64,000 nucleotides of DNA. Source: Luzula sylvatica. Taxonomy: Eukaryota > Streptophyta > Magnoliopsida > Poales > Juncaceae. Positions 27,654 through 39,807 of this stretch are shown here, piece by piece (within the stretch, counting starts at the first letter, position 1; each line of letters opens with the position of its first letter). The stretch is from the NCBI GenBank assembly GCA_946800325.1, contig OX326959.1, positions 42,038,551-42,102,550 on the forward strand, given 5' to 3'. Position numbers and translations under genes: made by a program. The notes under the pieces are model-generated. The model was not told the origin of the DNA. It worked only from the letters and a program-made list of their open reading frames with translations, and did no database searches.

Positions 27654-29017
27654 TTCACCAAATTTCACAAAAACTAAGAAAGTTTGTTTTTCGATTCAAA
27701 ACAAGATTTTAACGCTTTGTGGAGTTCAAATAACGTGTTTTTAGATCATTTGTATCGTATCTTTTACTACATAACTTTTCACCAAATTTCACAAACACTA
27801 AGAAAGTTTGTTTTTCGATTCAAAACAAGATTTTAACGCTTTGATGAGTTCAAATAACGTGTTTTGAGATCATTTGTATCGTATCTTTTACTACATTAAT
27901 TTTCACCAAATTTCACAAACACTAAGACAGTTTGTTTTTCGATTCAAAACAAGATTTTAGCGCCTTGAGGAGTTCAAATAACGTGTTTTGAGATCATTTG
28001 TATCGTATCTTTTACGACATAACTTTTCACCAAATTTCACAAACACTAAGAATGTTTGTTTTTTGATTCAAAACAAGATTTTAACGCTTTGTGGAGTTCA
28101 AGTAACGTGTTTTGAGATCATTTGTATCGTATCTTTTACTACATAACTTTTCACCAAATTTCACAAACACTAAGAAAGTTTGTTTTTCGATTCAAAACAA
28201 GATTTTAGCGCCTTGAGGAGTTCAAATAACGTGTTTTTAGATCATTTGTATCGTATCTTTTACTACATAACTTTTCACCAAATTTCACAAACACTAAGAG
28301 AGTTTGTTTTTCGATTCAAAACAAGATTTTAACGCTTTGTGGAGTTCAAATAACGTGTTTTGAGATCATTTGTATCGTATCTTTTGCTACATAACTTTTC
28401 ACCAAATTTCACAAACACTAAGAAAGTTTGTTTTTCGATTCAAAACAAGATTTTAACGCTTTGATGAGTTCAAATAACGTGTTTTGAGATCATTTGTATC
28501 GTATCTTTTACTACATTAATTTTCACCAAATTTCACAAACACTAAGACAGTTTGTTTTTCGATTCAAAACAAGATTTTAGCGCCTTGAGGAGTTCAAATA
28601 ACGTGTTTTGAGATCATTTGTATCGTATCTTTTACTACATAACTTTTCACCAAATTTCACAAAAACTAAGAGAGTTTGTTTTTCGATTCAAAACAAGATT
28701 TTAACGCTTTGTGGAGTTCAAATAACGTGTTTTGAGATCATTTGTATCGTATCTTTTACTACATAACTTTTCACCAAATTTCACAAACACTAAGAAAGTT
28801 TGTTTTTATATTCAAAACAAGATTTTAACGCTTTGATGAGTTCAAATAACGTGTTTTGAGATCATTTGTATCGTATCTTTTACTACATAACTTTTCACTA
28901 AATTTCACAAACACTAAGAAAGTTTGTTTTTCGATTCAAAACAAGATTTTAACGCTTTGTGGAGTTCAAATAACGTGTTTTGAGATCATTTGTATCGTAT
29001 CTTTTATGACATAACTT
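27654..29017. repeat. Rearranged tail of 11 monomers
   Basis: After S come a W-like monomer (aaaaact, tttagatc), a D-like one (tgatgag, cattaa), and a monomer with gacag and agcgcc (27902). Next comes the flank series also found at 1-1116: Y', B, a C-like monomer ending gctacataac, a D-like one, gacag with agcgcc, gagag, tgatgag, and cactaaat. The gacag/agcgcc monomer appears twice (27902 and 28522). It occupies the place of two monomers of the 1-1116 series, so it looks like a fusion of them. The A monomer at 29018 follows. Confidence 0.78.
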
Positions 29018-32000
29018 TTCACCAAATTTCACAAACACTAAGACAGTTTGTTTTTTGATTCAAAACAAGATTTTAACGCTTTGTGGAGTTCAAGTAACGT
29101 GTTTTGAGACCATTTGTATCGTATCTTTTACTACATAACTTTTCACCAAATTTCACAAACACTAAGAAAGTTTGTTTTTCGATTCAAAACAAGATTTTAG
29201 CGCCTTGAGGAGTTCAAATAACGTGTTTTTAGATCATTTGTATCGTATCTTTTACTACATAACTTTTCACCAAATTTCACAAACACTAAGAGAGTTTGTT
29301 TTTCGAATCAAAACAAGATTTTAACGCTTTGTGGAGTTCAAATAACGTGTTTTGAGATTATTTGTATCGTATCTTTTACTACATAACTTTTCACCAAATT
29401 TCACAAACACTAAGAAAGTTTGTTTTTCGATTCAAAACAAGATTTTAACGCTTTGATGAGTTCAAATAACGTGTTTTGAGATCATTTGTATCGTATCTTT
29501 TACTACATTAATTTTCACCAAATTTCACAAACACTAAGAAAGTTTGTTTTTCGATTCAAAACAAGATTTTAACGCTTAGTGGAGTTCAAATAACGTGTTT
29601 TGAGATTATTTGTATCGTATCTTTTACTACATAACTTTTCACCGAATTTCACAAACACTAAGAAAGTTTGTTTTTCGATTCAAAACATGATTTTAGCGCC
29701 TTGAGGAGTTCAAATAACGTGTTTTCGGATCATTTGTATTGTATCTTTTACTACATAACTTTTCACCAAATTTCACAAACACTAAGAAAGTTTGTTTTTC
29801 GATTCAAAACAAGATTTTAACGCTTTGTGGAGTTCAAATAATGTGTTTTGAGATCATTTGTATCGTATCTTTTACTACATAACTTTTCACCAAATTTCAC
29901 AAACACTAAGAAAGTTTGTTTTTCGATTCAAAACAAGATTTTAGCGCCTTGAGGAGTTCAAATAACGTGTTTTGAAATCATTTGTATCGTATCTTTTACT
30001 ACATAACTTTTCACCAAATTTCACAAACACTAAGAAAGTTTGTTTTTCGATTCAAAACAAGATTTTAACGCTTTGAGGAGTTCAAATAACGTGTTTTGAG
30101 ATCATTTGTATCGTATCTTTTACTACATAACTTTTCACCAAATTTCACGAACACTAAGAAAGTTTGTTTTTCGATTCAAAACAAGATTTTAGCGCCTTGA
30201 GGAGTTCAAATAATGTGTTTTTAGATCATTTGTATCGTATCTTTTACTACATAACTTTTCACCAAATTTCACACACACTAAGAAAGTTTGTTTTTCGATT
30301 CAAAACAAGATTTTAGCGCCTTGAGTAGTTCAAATAACGTGTTTTTAGATCATTTGTATCGTATCTTTTACTGTATAACTTTTCACCAAATTTGACAAAC
30401 ACTAAGTAAGTTTGTTTTTCGATTCAAAACAAGATTTTAACGTTTTGTGGAGTTCAAATGACGTGTTTTGAGATCATTTGTATCGTATCTTTTACTACAT
30501 AACTTTTCACCAAATTTCACAAATACTAAGAAAGTTTGTTTTTCGATTCAAAACAAGATTTTAACGCTTTGAGGAGTTCAAATAACGTGTTTTGAGATCA
30601 TTTGTATCGTATCTTTTACTACATAACTTTTCACCAAATTTCACAAATACTAAGAAAGTTTGGTTTTCGATTCAAAACATGATTTTAACGCTTTGAGGAG
30701 TTCAAATAACGTGTTTTGAGATCATTTGTATCGTATCTTTTACTACATAAATTTTCACCAAATTTCACAAACACTAAGAAAGTTTGTTTTTCGATTCAAA
30801 ACAAGATTTTAACGCTTTGTGGAGTTCAAATAACGTGTTTTGAGATCATTTGTATCGTATCTTTTACTACATAACTTTTCACCAAATTTCACAAACACTA
30901 AGAAAGTTTGTTTTTCGATTCAAAACAAGATTTTAACGCTTTGAGGAGTTCAAATAACGTGTTTTGAGATCATTTGTATCGTATCTTTTACTACATAAAT
31001 TTTCACCAAATTTCACAAACACTAAGAAAGTTTGTTTTTCGATTCATAACAAGATTTTAACGCTTAGTGGAGTTCAAATAACGTGTTTTGAGATCATTTG
31101 TATCGTATCTTTTACTACATAACTTTTCACCAAATTACACAAACACTAAGAAAGTTTGTTTTTCGATTCAAAACAAGATTTTAACGCTTTGAGGAGTTCA
31201 AATAACGTGTTTTGAGATCATTTGTATCGTATCTTTTACTACATAACTTTTCACCAAATTTCACAAACACTAAGAAAGTTTGTTTATCGATTCAAAACAA
31301 GATTTTAACGCTTTGAGGAGTTGAAATAACGTGTTTTTAGATCATTTGTATCGTATCTTTTACTACATAACTTTTCACTAAATTTCACAAACACTAAGAA
31401 CGTTTGTTTTTCGATTCAAAACAAGATTTTAACGCTTTGTGGAGTTCAAATAACGTGTTTTGAGATCATTTGTATCGTATCTTTTACTACATGACTTTTC
31501 ACCAAATTTCACAAAAACTAAGTAAGTTTGTTTTTCGATTCAAAACAAGATTTTAACGCTTTGAGGAGTTCAAATAACGTGTTTTGAAATCATTTGTATC
31601 GTATCTTTTACTACATAACTTTTCACCAAATTTAACAAACACTAAGAAAGTTTGTTTTTCGATTCAAAACAAGATTTTAACGCTTTGAGGAGTTCAAATA
31701 ACGTGTTTTTAGATCAATTGTATCGTATCTTTTACTACATAACTTTTCACCAAATTTCACAAAAACTAAGAAAGTTTGTTTTTCGATTCAAAACAAGATT
31801 TTAACGCTTAGTGGAGTTCAAATAACGTGTTTTGAGATCATTTGTATCGTATCTTTTACTACATAACTTTTCACCACATTTCACAAACACTAAGAAAGTT
31901 TGATTTTCGATTCAAAACAAGATTTTAGCGCCTTGAGGAGTTCAAATAACGTGTTTTGAGATCATTTGTATCGTATCTTTTACTACATAACTTTTCACCA

Positions 32001-32365
32001 AATTTCACAAACACTAAGAGAGTTTGTTTTTCGATTCAAAACAAGATTTTAACGCTTTGTGGAGTTCAAATAACGTGTTTTGAGATCATTTGTATCGTAT
32101 CTTTTACTACATAACTTTTCACCAAATTTCACAAACACTAAGAAAGTTTGTTTTTAGATTCAAAACAAGATTTTAACGCTTTGATGAGTTCAAATAACGT
32201 GTTTTGAGATCATTTGTATCGTATCTTTTACTACATAACTTTTCACTAAATTTCACAAACACTAAGAAAGTTTGTTTTTCGATTCAAAACAAGATTTTAA
32301 CGCTTTGTGGAGTTCAAATAACGTGTTTTGAGATCATTTGTATCGTATCTTTTACGACATAACTT
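29018..32365. repeat. Higher-order unit 7 (27 monomers, 3348 bp)
   Basis: A to V follow the standard order (29018-31745). A hybrid monomer then replaces W (31746-31869), and four flank monomers follow: cacat with agcgcc, gagag, tttttagattc with tgatgag, and cactaaat. The next A is at 32366. F retains the older catgat and ttcggatc form of units 1 and 2. Q has a cataacaag change and S has gttgaaat, both shared with unit 8. Confidence 0.87.
31746..31869. repeat. Hybrid W/flank monomer at a unit junction
   Basis: The left part is W (aaaaact with gaaag) and the right part is cttagtgg with gagatc, which is the right part of the monomer at 497-620. Everything before follows the core unit and everything after follows the 621-1116 flank series. 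The exchange point lies between about monomer positions 30 and 64. Confidence 0.8.
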
Positions 32366-33122
32366 TTCACCAAATTTCACAAACACTAAGACAGTTTGTT
32401 TTTTGATTCAAAACAAGATTTTAACGCTTTGTGGAGTTCAAGTAACGTGTTTTGAGACAATTTGTATCGTATCTTTTACTACATAACTTTTCACCAAATT
32501 TCACAAACACTAAGAAAGTTTGTTTTTCGATTCAAAACAAGATTTTAGCGCCTTGAGGAGTTCAAATAACGTGTTTTTAGATCATTTGTATCGTATCTTT
32601 TACTACATAACTTTTCACCAAATTTCACAAACACTAAGAGAGTTTGTTTTTCGAATCAAAACAAGATTTTAACGCTTTGTGGAGTTCAAATAACGTGTTT
32701 TGAGATTATTTGTATCGTATCTTTTACTACATAACTTTTCACCAAATTTCACAAACACTAAGAAAGTTTGTTTTTCGATTCAAAACAAGATTTTAACGCT
32801 TTGATGAGTTCAAATAACGTGTTTTGAGATCATTTGTATCGTATCTTTTACTACATTAATTTTCACCAAATTTCACAAACACTAAGAAAGTTTGTTTTTC
32901 GATTCAAAATAAGATTTTAACGCTTAGTGGAGTTCAAATAACGTGTTTTGAGATCATTTGTATCGTATCTTTTACTACATAACTTTTCACCGAATTTCAC
33001 AAACACTAAGAAAGTTTGTTTTTCGATTCAAAACATGATTTTAGCGCCTTGAGGTGTTCAAATAACGTGTTTTCAGATCATTTGTATCGTATCTTTTACT
33101 ACATAACTTTTCACCAAATTTC

Positions 33123-33143
33123 ACAAACACTAAGAAAGTTTGT
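33123..33143. repeat. Short dyad symmetry in the monomer (6-bp arms)
   Basis: The arms acaaac (33123-33128) and gtttgt (33138-33143) are perfect reverse complements around a 9-base loop, at monomer positions 14-19 and 29-34. The dyad recurs in most monomers. It is weakened in variants such as cacgaac, cacacac, aaatac and aaaaact, which alter the left arm. The right arm is rarely changed, the main exception being gaaattttg. Such dyads can extrude as small cruciforms, but no function can be shown from sequence. Confidence 0.75.
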
Positions 33144-33151
33144 TTTTCGAT

Positions 33152-33199
33152 TCAAAACAAGATTTTAACGCTTTGTGGAGTTCAAATAACGTGTTTTGA
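33152..33199. repeat. Longer dyad symmetry in the monomer (8-bp arms)
   Basis: The arms tcaaaaca (33152-33159) and tgttttga (33192-33199) are perfect reverse complements separated by 32 bases, at monomer positions 43-50 and 83-90. In monomers with the gaaatc variant (types H and U) the arms extend to 9 bp, ttcaaaaca with tgttttgaa. In monomers with tttagatc, ttcagatc or ttttgatc the right arm is shortened. The left arm is one of the most constant parts of the repeat. Confidence 0.75.
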
Positions 33200-35341
33200 G
33201 ATCATTTGTATCGTATCTTTTACTACATAACTTTTCACCAAATTTCACAAACACTAAGAAAGTTTGTTTTTCGATTCAAAACAAGATTTTAGCGCCTTGA
33301 GGAGTTCAAATAACGTGTTTTGAAATCATTTGTATCGTATCTTTTACTACATAACTTTTCACCAAATTTCACAAACACTAAGAAAGTTTGTTTTTCGATT
33401 CAAAACAAGATTTTAACGCTTTGAGGAGTTCAAATAACGTGTTTTGAGATCATTTGTATCGTATCTTTTACTACATAACTTTTCACCAAATTTCACGAAC
33501 ACTAAGAAAGTTTGTTTTTCGATTCAAAACAAGATTTTAGGGCCTTGAGGAGTTCAAATAACGTGTTTTTAGATCATTTGTATCGTATCTTTTACTACAT
33601 AACTTTTCACCAAATTTCACACACACTAAGAAAGTTTGTTTTTCGATTCAAAACAAGATTTTAGCGCCTTGAGTAGTTCAAATAACGTGTTTTTAGATCA
33701 TTTGTATCGTATCTTTTACTGTATAACTTTTCACCAAATTTGACAAACACTAAGTAAGTTTGTTTTTCGATTCAAAACAAGATTTTAACGTTTTGTGGAG
33801 TTCAAATGACGTGTTTTGAGATCATTTGTATCGTATCTTTTACTACATAACTTTTCACCAAATTTCACAAATACTAAGAAAGTTTGTTTTTCGATTCAAA
33901 ACAAGATTTTAACGCTTTGAGGAGTTCAAATAACGTGTTTTGAGATCATTTGTATCGTATCTTTTACTACATAACTTTTCACCAAATTTCACAAATACTA
34001 AGAAAGTTTGGTTTTCGATTCAAAACATGATTTTAACGCTTTGAGGAGTTCAAATAACGTGTTTTGAGATCATTTGTATCGTATCTTTTACTACATAAAT
34101 TTTCACCAAATTTCACAAACACTAAGAAAGTTTGTTTTTCGATTCAAAACAAGATTTTAACGCTTTGTGGAGTTCAAATAACGTGTTTTGAGATCATTTG
34201 TATCGTATCTTTTACTACATAACTTTTCACCAAATTTCACAAACACTAAGAAAGTTTGTTTTTCGATTCAAAACAAGATTTTAACGCTTTGAGGAGTTCA
34301 AATAACGTGTTTTGAGATCATTTGTATCGTATCTTTTACTACATAAATTTTCACCAAATTTCACAAACACTAAGAAAGTTTGTTTTTCGATTCATAACAA
34401 GATTTTAACGCTTAGTGGAGTTCAAATAACGTGTTTTGAGATCATTTGTATCGTATCTTTTACTACATAACTTTTCACCAAATTACACAAACACTAAGAA
34501 AGTTTGTTTTTCGATTCAAAACAAGATTTTAACGCTTTGAGGAGTTCAAATAACGTGTTTTGAGATCATTTGTATCGTATCTTTTACTACATAACTTTTC
34601 ATTAAATTTCACAAACACTAAGAAAGTTTGTTTATCGATTCAAAACAAGATTTTAACGCTTTGAGGAGTTGAAATAACGTGTTTTTAGATCATTTGTATC
34701 GTATCTTTTACTACATAACTTTTCACTAAATTTCACAAACACTAAGAACGTTTGTTTTTCGATTCAAAACAAGATTTTAACGCTTTGTGGAGTTCAAATA
34801 ACGTGTTTTGAGATCATTTGTATCGTATCTTTTACTACATGACTTTTCACCAAATTTCACAAAAACTAAGTAAGTTTGTTTTTCGATTCAAAACAAGATT
34901 TTAACGCTTTGAGGAGTTCAAATAACGTGTTTTGAAATCATTTGTATCGTATCTTTTACTACATAACTTTTCACCAAATTTAACAAACACTAAGAAAGTT
35001 TGTTTTTCGATTCAAAACAAGATTTTAACGCTTTGAGGAGTTCAAATAACGTGTTTTTAGATCAATTGTATCGTATCTTTTACTACATAACTTTTCACCA
35101 AATTTCACAAAAACTAAGAAAGTTTGTTTTTCGATTCAAAACAAGATTTTAACGCTTTGTGGAGTTCAAATAACGTGTTTTTAGATCATTTGTATCGTAT
35201 CTTTTACTACATAACTTTTCACCAAATTTCACAAACACTAAGAAATTTTGTTTTTCGATTCAAAACAAGATTTTAATGCTTTGTGGAGTTCAAATAACGT
35301 GTTTTGAGATCATTTGTATCGTATCTTTTACGACATAACTT

Positions 35342-35589
35342 TTCACCAAATTTCACAAACACTAAGAATGTTTGTTTTTTGATTCAAAACAAGATTTTAA
35401 CGCTTTGTGGAGTTCAAGTAACGTGTTTTGAGATCATTTGTATCGTATCTTTTACTACATAACTTTTCACCGAATTTCACAAACACTAAGAAAGTTTGTT
35501 TTTCGATTCAAAACAAGATTTTAGCGCCTTGAGGAGTTCAAATAACGTGTTTTTAGATCATTTGTATCGTATCTTTTACTACATAACTT
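35342..35589. repeat. Two-monomer join between zones I and II
   Basis: A Y' monomer (gaatg, ttttttg, aagtaacg, gagatc) is followed by a composite with caccgaa (left, as F) and agcgcc with tttagatc (right, as B). The order then jumps to K, skipping C-J. The same pair precedes K at 41048-41295 and 46754-47001, so it became part of the zone II unit. Confidence 0.82.
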
Positions 35590-35961
35590 TTCACCAAATT
35601 TCACACACACTAAGAAAGTTTGTTTTTCGATTCAAAACAAGATTTTAGCGCCTTGAGTAGTTCAAATAACGTGTTTTTAGATCATTTGTATCGTATCTTT
35701 TACTGTATAACTTTTCACCAAATTTGACAAACACTAAGTAAGTTTGTTTTTCGATTCAATACAAGATTTTAACGTTTTGTGGAGTTCAAATGACGTGTTT
35801 TGAGATCATTTGTATCGTATCTTTTACTACATAACTTTTCACCAAATTTCACAAATACTAAGAAAGTTTGTTTTTCGATTCAAAACAAGATTTTAACACT
35901 TTCAGGAGTTCAAATAACGTGTTTTGAGATCATTTGTATCGTATCTTTTACTACATAACTT

Positions 35962-36086
35962 TTCACCAAATTTCACAAATACTAAGAAAGTTTGTTTTTC
36001 GATTCAAAACATGATTTTAACGCTTTGAGGAGTTCAAATAACGTGTTTTGAGATCATTTGTGTCGTATCTTTTTACTACATAAATT
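35962..36086. repeat. 125-bp N monomer with extra T
   Basis: gtatcgtatctttta reads gtgtcgtatcttttta, combining a CpG-adjacent A-to-G change with one extra T. The pair occurs only in the five zone II N monomers, all in the fourth slot after the Y'-F/B pair or J. Confidence 0.92.
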
Positions 36087-37326
36087 TTCACCAAATTTCA
36101 CAAACACTAAGAAAGTTTGTTTTTCGATTCAAAACAAGATTTTAATGCTTTGTGGAGTTCAAATAACGTGTTTTGAGATCATTTGTATCGTATCTTTTAC
36201 TACATAACTTTTCACCAAATTTCACAAACACTAAGAAAGTTTGTTTTTCGATTCAAAACAAGATTTTAACGCTTTGAGGAGTTCAAATAACGTGTTTTGA
36301 GATCATTTGTATCGTATCTTTTACTACATAAATTTTCACCAAATTTCACAAACACTAAGAAAGTTTGTTTTTCGATTCAAAACAAGATTTTAACGCTTAG
36401 TGGAGTTCAAATAACGTGTTTTGAGATCATTTGTATCGTATCTTTTACTACATTACTTTTCACCAAATTACACAAACACTAAGAAAGTTTGTTTTTCGAT
36501 TCAAAACAAGATTTTAACGCTTTGAGGAGTTCAAATAACGTGTTTTGAGATCATTTGTATCGTATCTTTTACTACATAACTTTTCACCAAATTTCACAAA
36601 CACTAAGAAAGTTTGTTTATCGATTCAAAACAAGATTTTAACGCTTTGAGGAGTTCAAATAACGTGTTTTTAGATCATTTGTATCGTATCTTTTACTACA
36701 TAACTTTTCACTAAATTTCACAAACACTAAGAACGTTTGTTTTTCGATTCAAAACAAGATTTTAACGCTTTGTGGAGTTCAAATAACGTGTTTTGAGATC
36801 ATTTGTATCGTATCTTTTACTACATGACTTTTCACCAAATTTCACAAAAACTAAGTAAGTTTGTTTTTCGATTCAAAACAAGATTTTAACGCTTTGAGGA
36901 GTTCAAATAACGTGTTTTGAAATCATTTGTATCGTATCTTTTACTACATAACTTTTCACCAAATTTAACAAACACTAAGAAAGTTTGTTTTTCGATGCAA
37001 AACAAGATTTTAACGCTTTGAGGAGTTCAAATAACGTGTTTTTAGATCAATTGTATCGTATCTTTTACTACATAACTTTTCACCAAATTTCACAAAAACT
37101 AAGAAAGTTTGTTTTTCGATTCAAAACAAGATTTTAACGCTTTGTGGAGTTCAAATAACGTGTTTTTAGATCATTTGTATCGTATCTTTTACTACATAAC
37201 GTTTCACCAAATTTCACAAACACTAAGAAATTTTGTTTTTCGATTCAAAACAAGATTTTAATGCTTTGTGGAGTTCAAATAACGTGTTTTGAGATCATTT
37301 GTATCGTATCTTTTACGACATAACTT

Positions 37327-39310
37327 TTCACCAAATTTCACAAACACTAAGAATGTTTGTTTTTCGATTCAAAACAAGATTTTAACGCTTTGTGGAGTTC
37401 AAATAACGTGTTTTCAGATCATTTGTATCGTATCTTTTACTACATAACTTTTAACCAATTTTCACAAACACTAAGAAAGTTTGTTTTTCGATTCAAAACA
37501 AGATTTTAACGCTTTGTGGAGTTCAAATAACGTGTTTTGAGATCATTTGTATCGTATCTTTTACTACATAACTTTTCACCAAATTTCACAAACACTAAGA
37601 AAGTTTGTTTTTCGATTCAAAACAAGATTTTAGCGCCTTGAGGAGTTCAAATAACGTGTTTTGAAATCATTTGTATCGTATCTTTTACTACATAACTTTT
37701 CACCAAATTTCACAAAAACTAAGAAAGTTTGTTTTTCGATTCAAAACAAGATTTTAACGCTTTGTGGAGTTCAAATAACGTGTTTTGAGATCATTTGTAT
37801 CGTATCTTTTACTACATAACTTTTCACCAAATTTCACAAACACTAAGAAAGTTTGTTTTTCGATTCAAAACAAGATTTTAACGCTTTGTGGAGTTCAAAT
37901 AACGTGTTTTGAGATCATTTGTATCGTATCTTTTACTACATAACTTTTCACCAAATTTCACAAACACTAAGAAAGTTTGTTTTTCGATTCAAAACAAGAT
38001 TTTAACGCTTTGATGAGTTCAAATAACGTGTTTTGAGATCATTTGTATCGTATCTTTTACTACATTAATTTTCACCAAATTTCACAAACACTAAGAAAGT
38101 TTGTTTTTCGATTCAAAACAAGATTTTAACGCTTAGTGGAGTTCAAATAACGTGTTTTGAGATCATTTGTATCGTATCTTTTACTACATAACTTTTCACC
38201 GAATTTCACAAACACTAAGAAAGTTTGTTTTTCGATTCAAAACAAGATTTTAGCGCCTTGAGGAGTTCAAATAACGTGTTTTCAGATCATTTGTATCGTA
38301 TCTTTTACTACATAACTTTTAACCAATTTTCACAAACACTAAGAAAGTTTGTTTTTCGATTCAAAACAAGATTTTAACGCTTTGTGGAGTTCAAATAACG
38401 TGTTTTGAGATCATTTGTATCGTATCTTTTACTACATAACTTTTCACCAAATTTCACAAACACTAAGAAAGTTTGTTTTTCGATTCAAAACAAGATTTTA
38501 ACGCTTTGATGAGTTCAAATAACGTGTTTTGAGATCATTTGTATCGTATCTTTTACTACATTAATTTTCACCAAATTTCACAAACACTAAGAAAGTTTGT
38601 TTTTCGATTCAAAACAAGATTTTAACGCTTAGTGGAGTTCAAATAACGTGTTTTGAGATCATTTGTATCGTATCTTTTACTACATAACTTTTCACCGAAT
38701 TTCACAAACACTAAGAAAGTTTGTTTTTCGATTCAAAACAAGATTTTAGCGCCTTGAGGAGTTCAAATAACGTGTTTTCAGATCATTTGTATCGTATCTT
38801 TTACTACATAACTTTTAACCAATTTTCACAAACACTAAGAAAGTTTGTTTTTCGATTCAAAACAAGATTTTAACGCTTTGTGGAGTTCAAATAACGTGTT
38901 TTGAGATCATTTGTATCGTATCTTTTACTACATAACTTTTCACCAAATTTCACAAACACTAAGAAAGTTTGTTTTTCGATTCAAAACAAGATTTTAGCGC
39001 CTTGAGGAGTTCAAATAACGTGTTTTCAGATCATTTGTATCGTATCTTTTACTACATAACTTTTAACCAATTTTCACAAACACTAAGAAAGTTTGTTTTT
39101 CGATTCAAAACAAGATTTTAACGCTTTGAGGAGTTCAAATAACGTGTTTTGAGATCATTTGTATCGTATCTTTTACTACATAACTTTTCACCAAATTTCA
39201 CGAACACTAAGAAAGTTTGTTTTTCGATTCAAAACAAGATTTTAGCGCCTTGAGGAGTTCAAATAACGTGTTTTTAGATCATTTGTATCGTATCTTTTAC
39301 TACATAACTT
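37327..39310. repeat. 16-monomer block with G'/D/E/F cycles
   Basis: The block starts with a monomer that has gaatg on the left and ttcagatc on the right. It then runs G' (aaccaat), H, two consensus-like monomers, D E F G' (37947-38442), the same four again (38443-38938), H with ttcagatc, a G'/I composite (39063) and J. The 4-monomer cycle is a 496-bp tandem duplication. The aaccaat variant first appears here and is then common to the window's end. Confidence 0.85.
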
Positions 39311-39682
39311 TTCACCAAATTTCACACACACTAAGAAAGTTTGTTTTTCGATTCAAAACAAGATTTTAGCGCCTTGAGTAGTTCAAATAACGTGTTTTTA
39401 GATCATTTGTATCGTATCTTTTACTGTATAACTTTTCACCAAATTTGACAAACACTAAGTAAGTTTGTTTTTCGATTCAATACAAGATTTTAACGTTTTG
39501 TGGAGTTCAAATGACGTGTTTTGAGATCATTTGTATCGTATCTTTTACTACATAACTTTTCACCAAATTTCACAAATACTAAGAAAGTTTGTTTTTCGAT
39601 TCAAAACAAGATTTTAACACTTTCAGGAGTTCAAATAACGTGTTTTGAGATCATTTGTATCGTATCTTTTACTACATAACTT

Positions 39683-39807
39683 TTCACCAAATTTCACAAA
39701 TACTAAGAAAGTTTGTTTTTCGATTCAAAACATGATTTTAACGCTTTGAGGAGTTCAAATAACGTGTTTTGAGATCATTTGTGTCGTATCTTTTTACTAC
39801 ATAAATT
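39683..39807. repeat. 125-bp N monomer with extra T
   Basis: It has the same gtgtcg plus extra-T pair as 35962-36086, 3721 bp downstream, in the 16-monomer part of copy 1. Confidence 0.92.

Larger units (their letters stand above)
33110..33233. repeat. Exemplar consensus monomer
   Basis: This monomer carries the majority base at every position, as far as I can judge by eye. It has 36 G+C in 124 bp (29%) and four CpG sites, at monomer positions 39-40 (ttcg), 60-61 (aacg), 81-82 (aacg) and 103-104 (atcg). It has one GATC palindrome at 91-94. It contains runs of T and A such as gtttttc, caaaac and attttaa. It holds stops in several frames, and because 124 is not a multiple of 3 the frame changes with every monomer, so the repeat has no coding potential. 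It occupies the G slot of the 24-monomer unit at 32366-35341. Confidence 0.95.
32366..35341. repeat. Second stand-alone 24-monomer core unit A-X (2976 bp)
   Basis: The complete A-X series has the same length as 22322-25297. A has gacag with gagacaa (a private change from gagacc). F has ggtgttc, J has agggcc, Q shares cataacaag with unit 7, and S begins cattaaat. X has gaaattttg, a form that becomes standard for X in zones II and III. N is the last in the window with ggtttt. Confidence 0.9.

Noticed and set aside
33147..33163. CENP-B box-like sequence (ttcg, four bases, then A)
   Set aside because: Only the first half resembles the mammalian box; the required CGGG half is acaa here. The match is expected by chance in such a sequence.
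33110..33233. TATA-like and polyadenylation-like AT-rich motifs in the monomer
   Set aside because: AT-rich words of this kind are expected at 71% A+T and recur in every monomer, with no gene to serve.
35342..35589. Transposon insertion or array breakpoint at the zone I/II border
   Set aside because: The join keeps the 124-bp phase and consists of known monomer types. No foreign sequence, target duplication or terminal repeat is visible.
36297..36482. Open reading frame of 61 codons, repeated at 40018, 42003, 45724, 47709, 51678 and 63707
   Set aside because: It starts at TTG, lies wholly within satellite monomers, repeats with the higher-order units and has no protein family features. Monomers of 124 bp shift the frame at every repeat, so no coding selection is possible.
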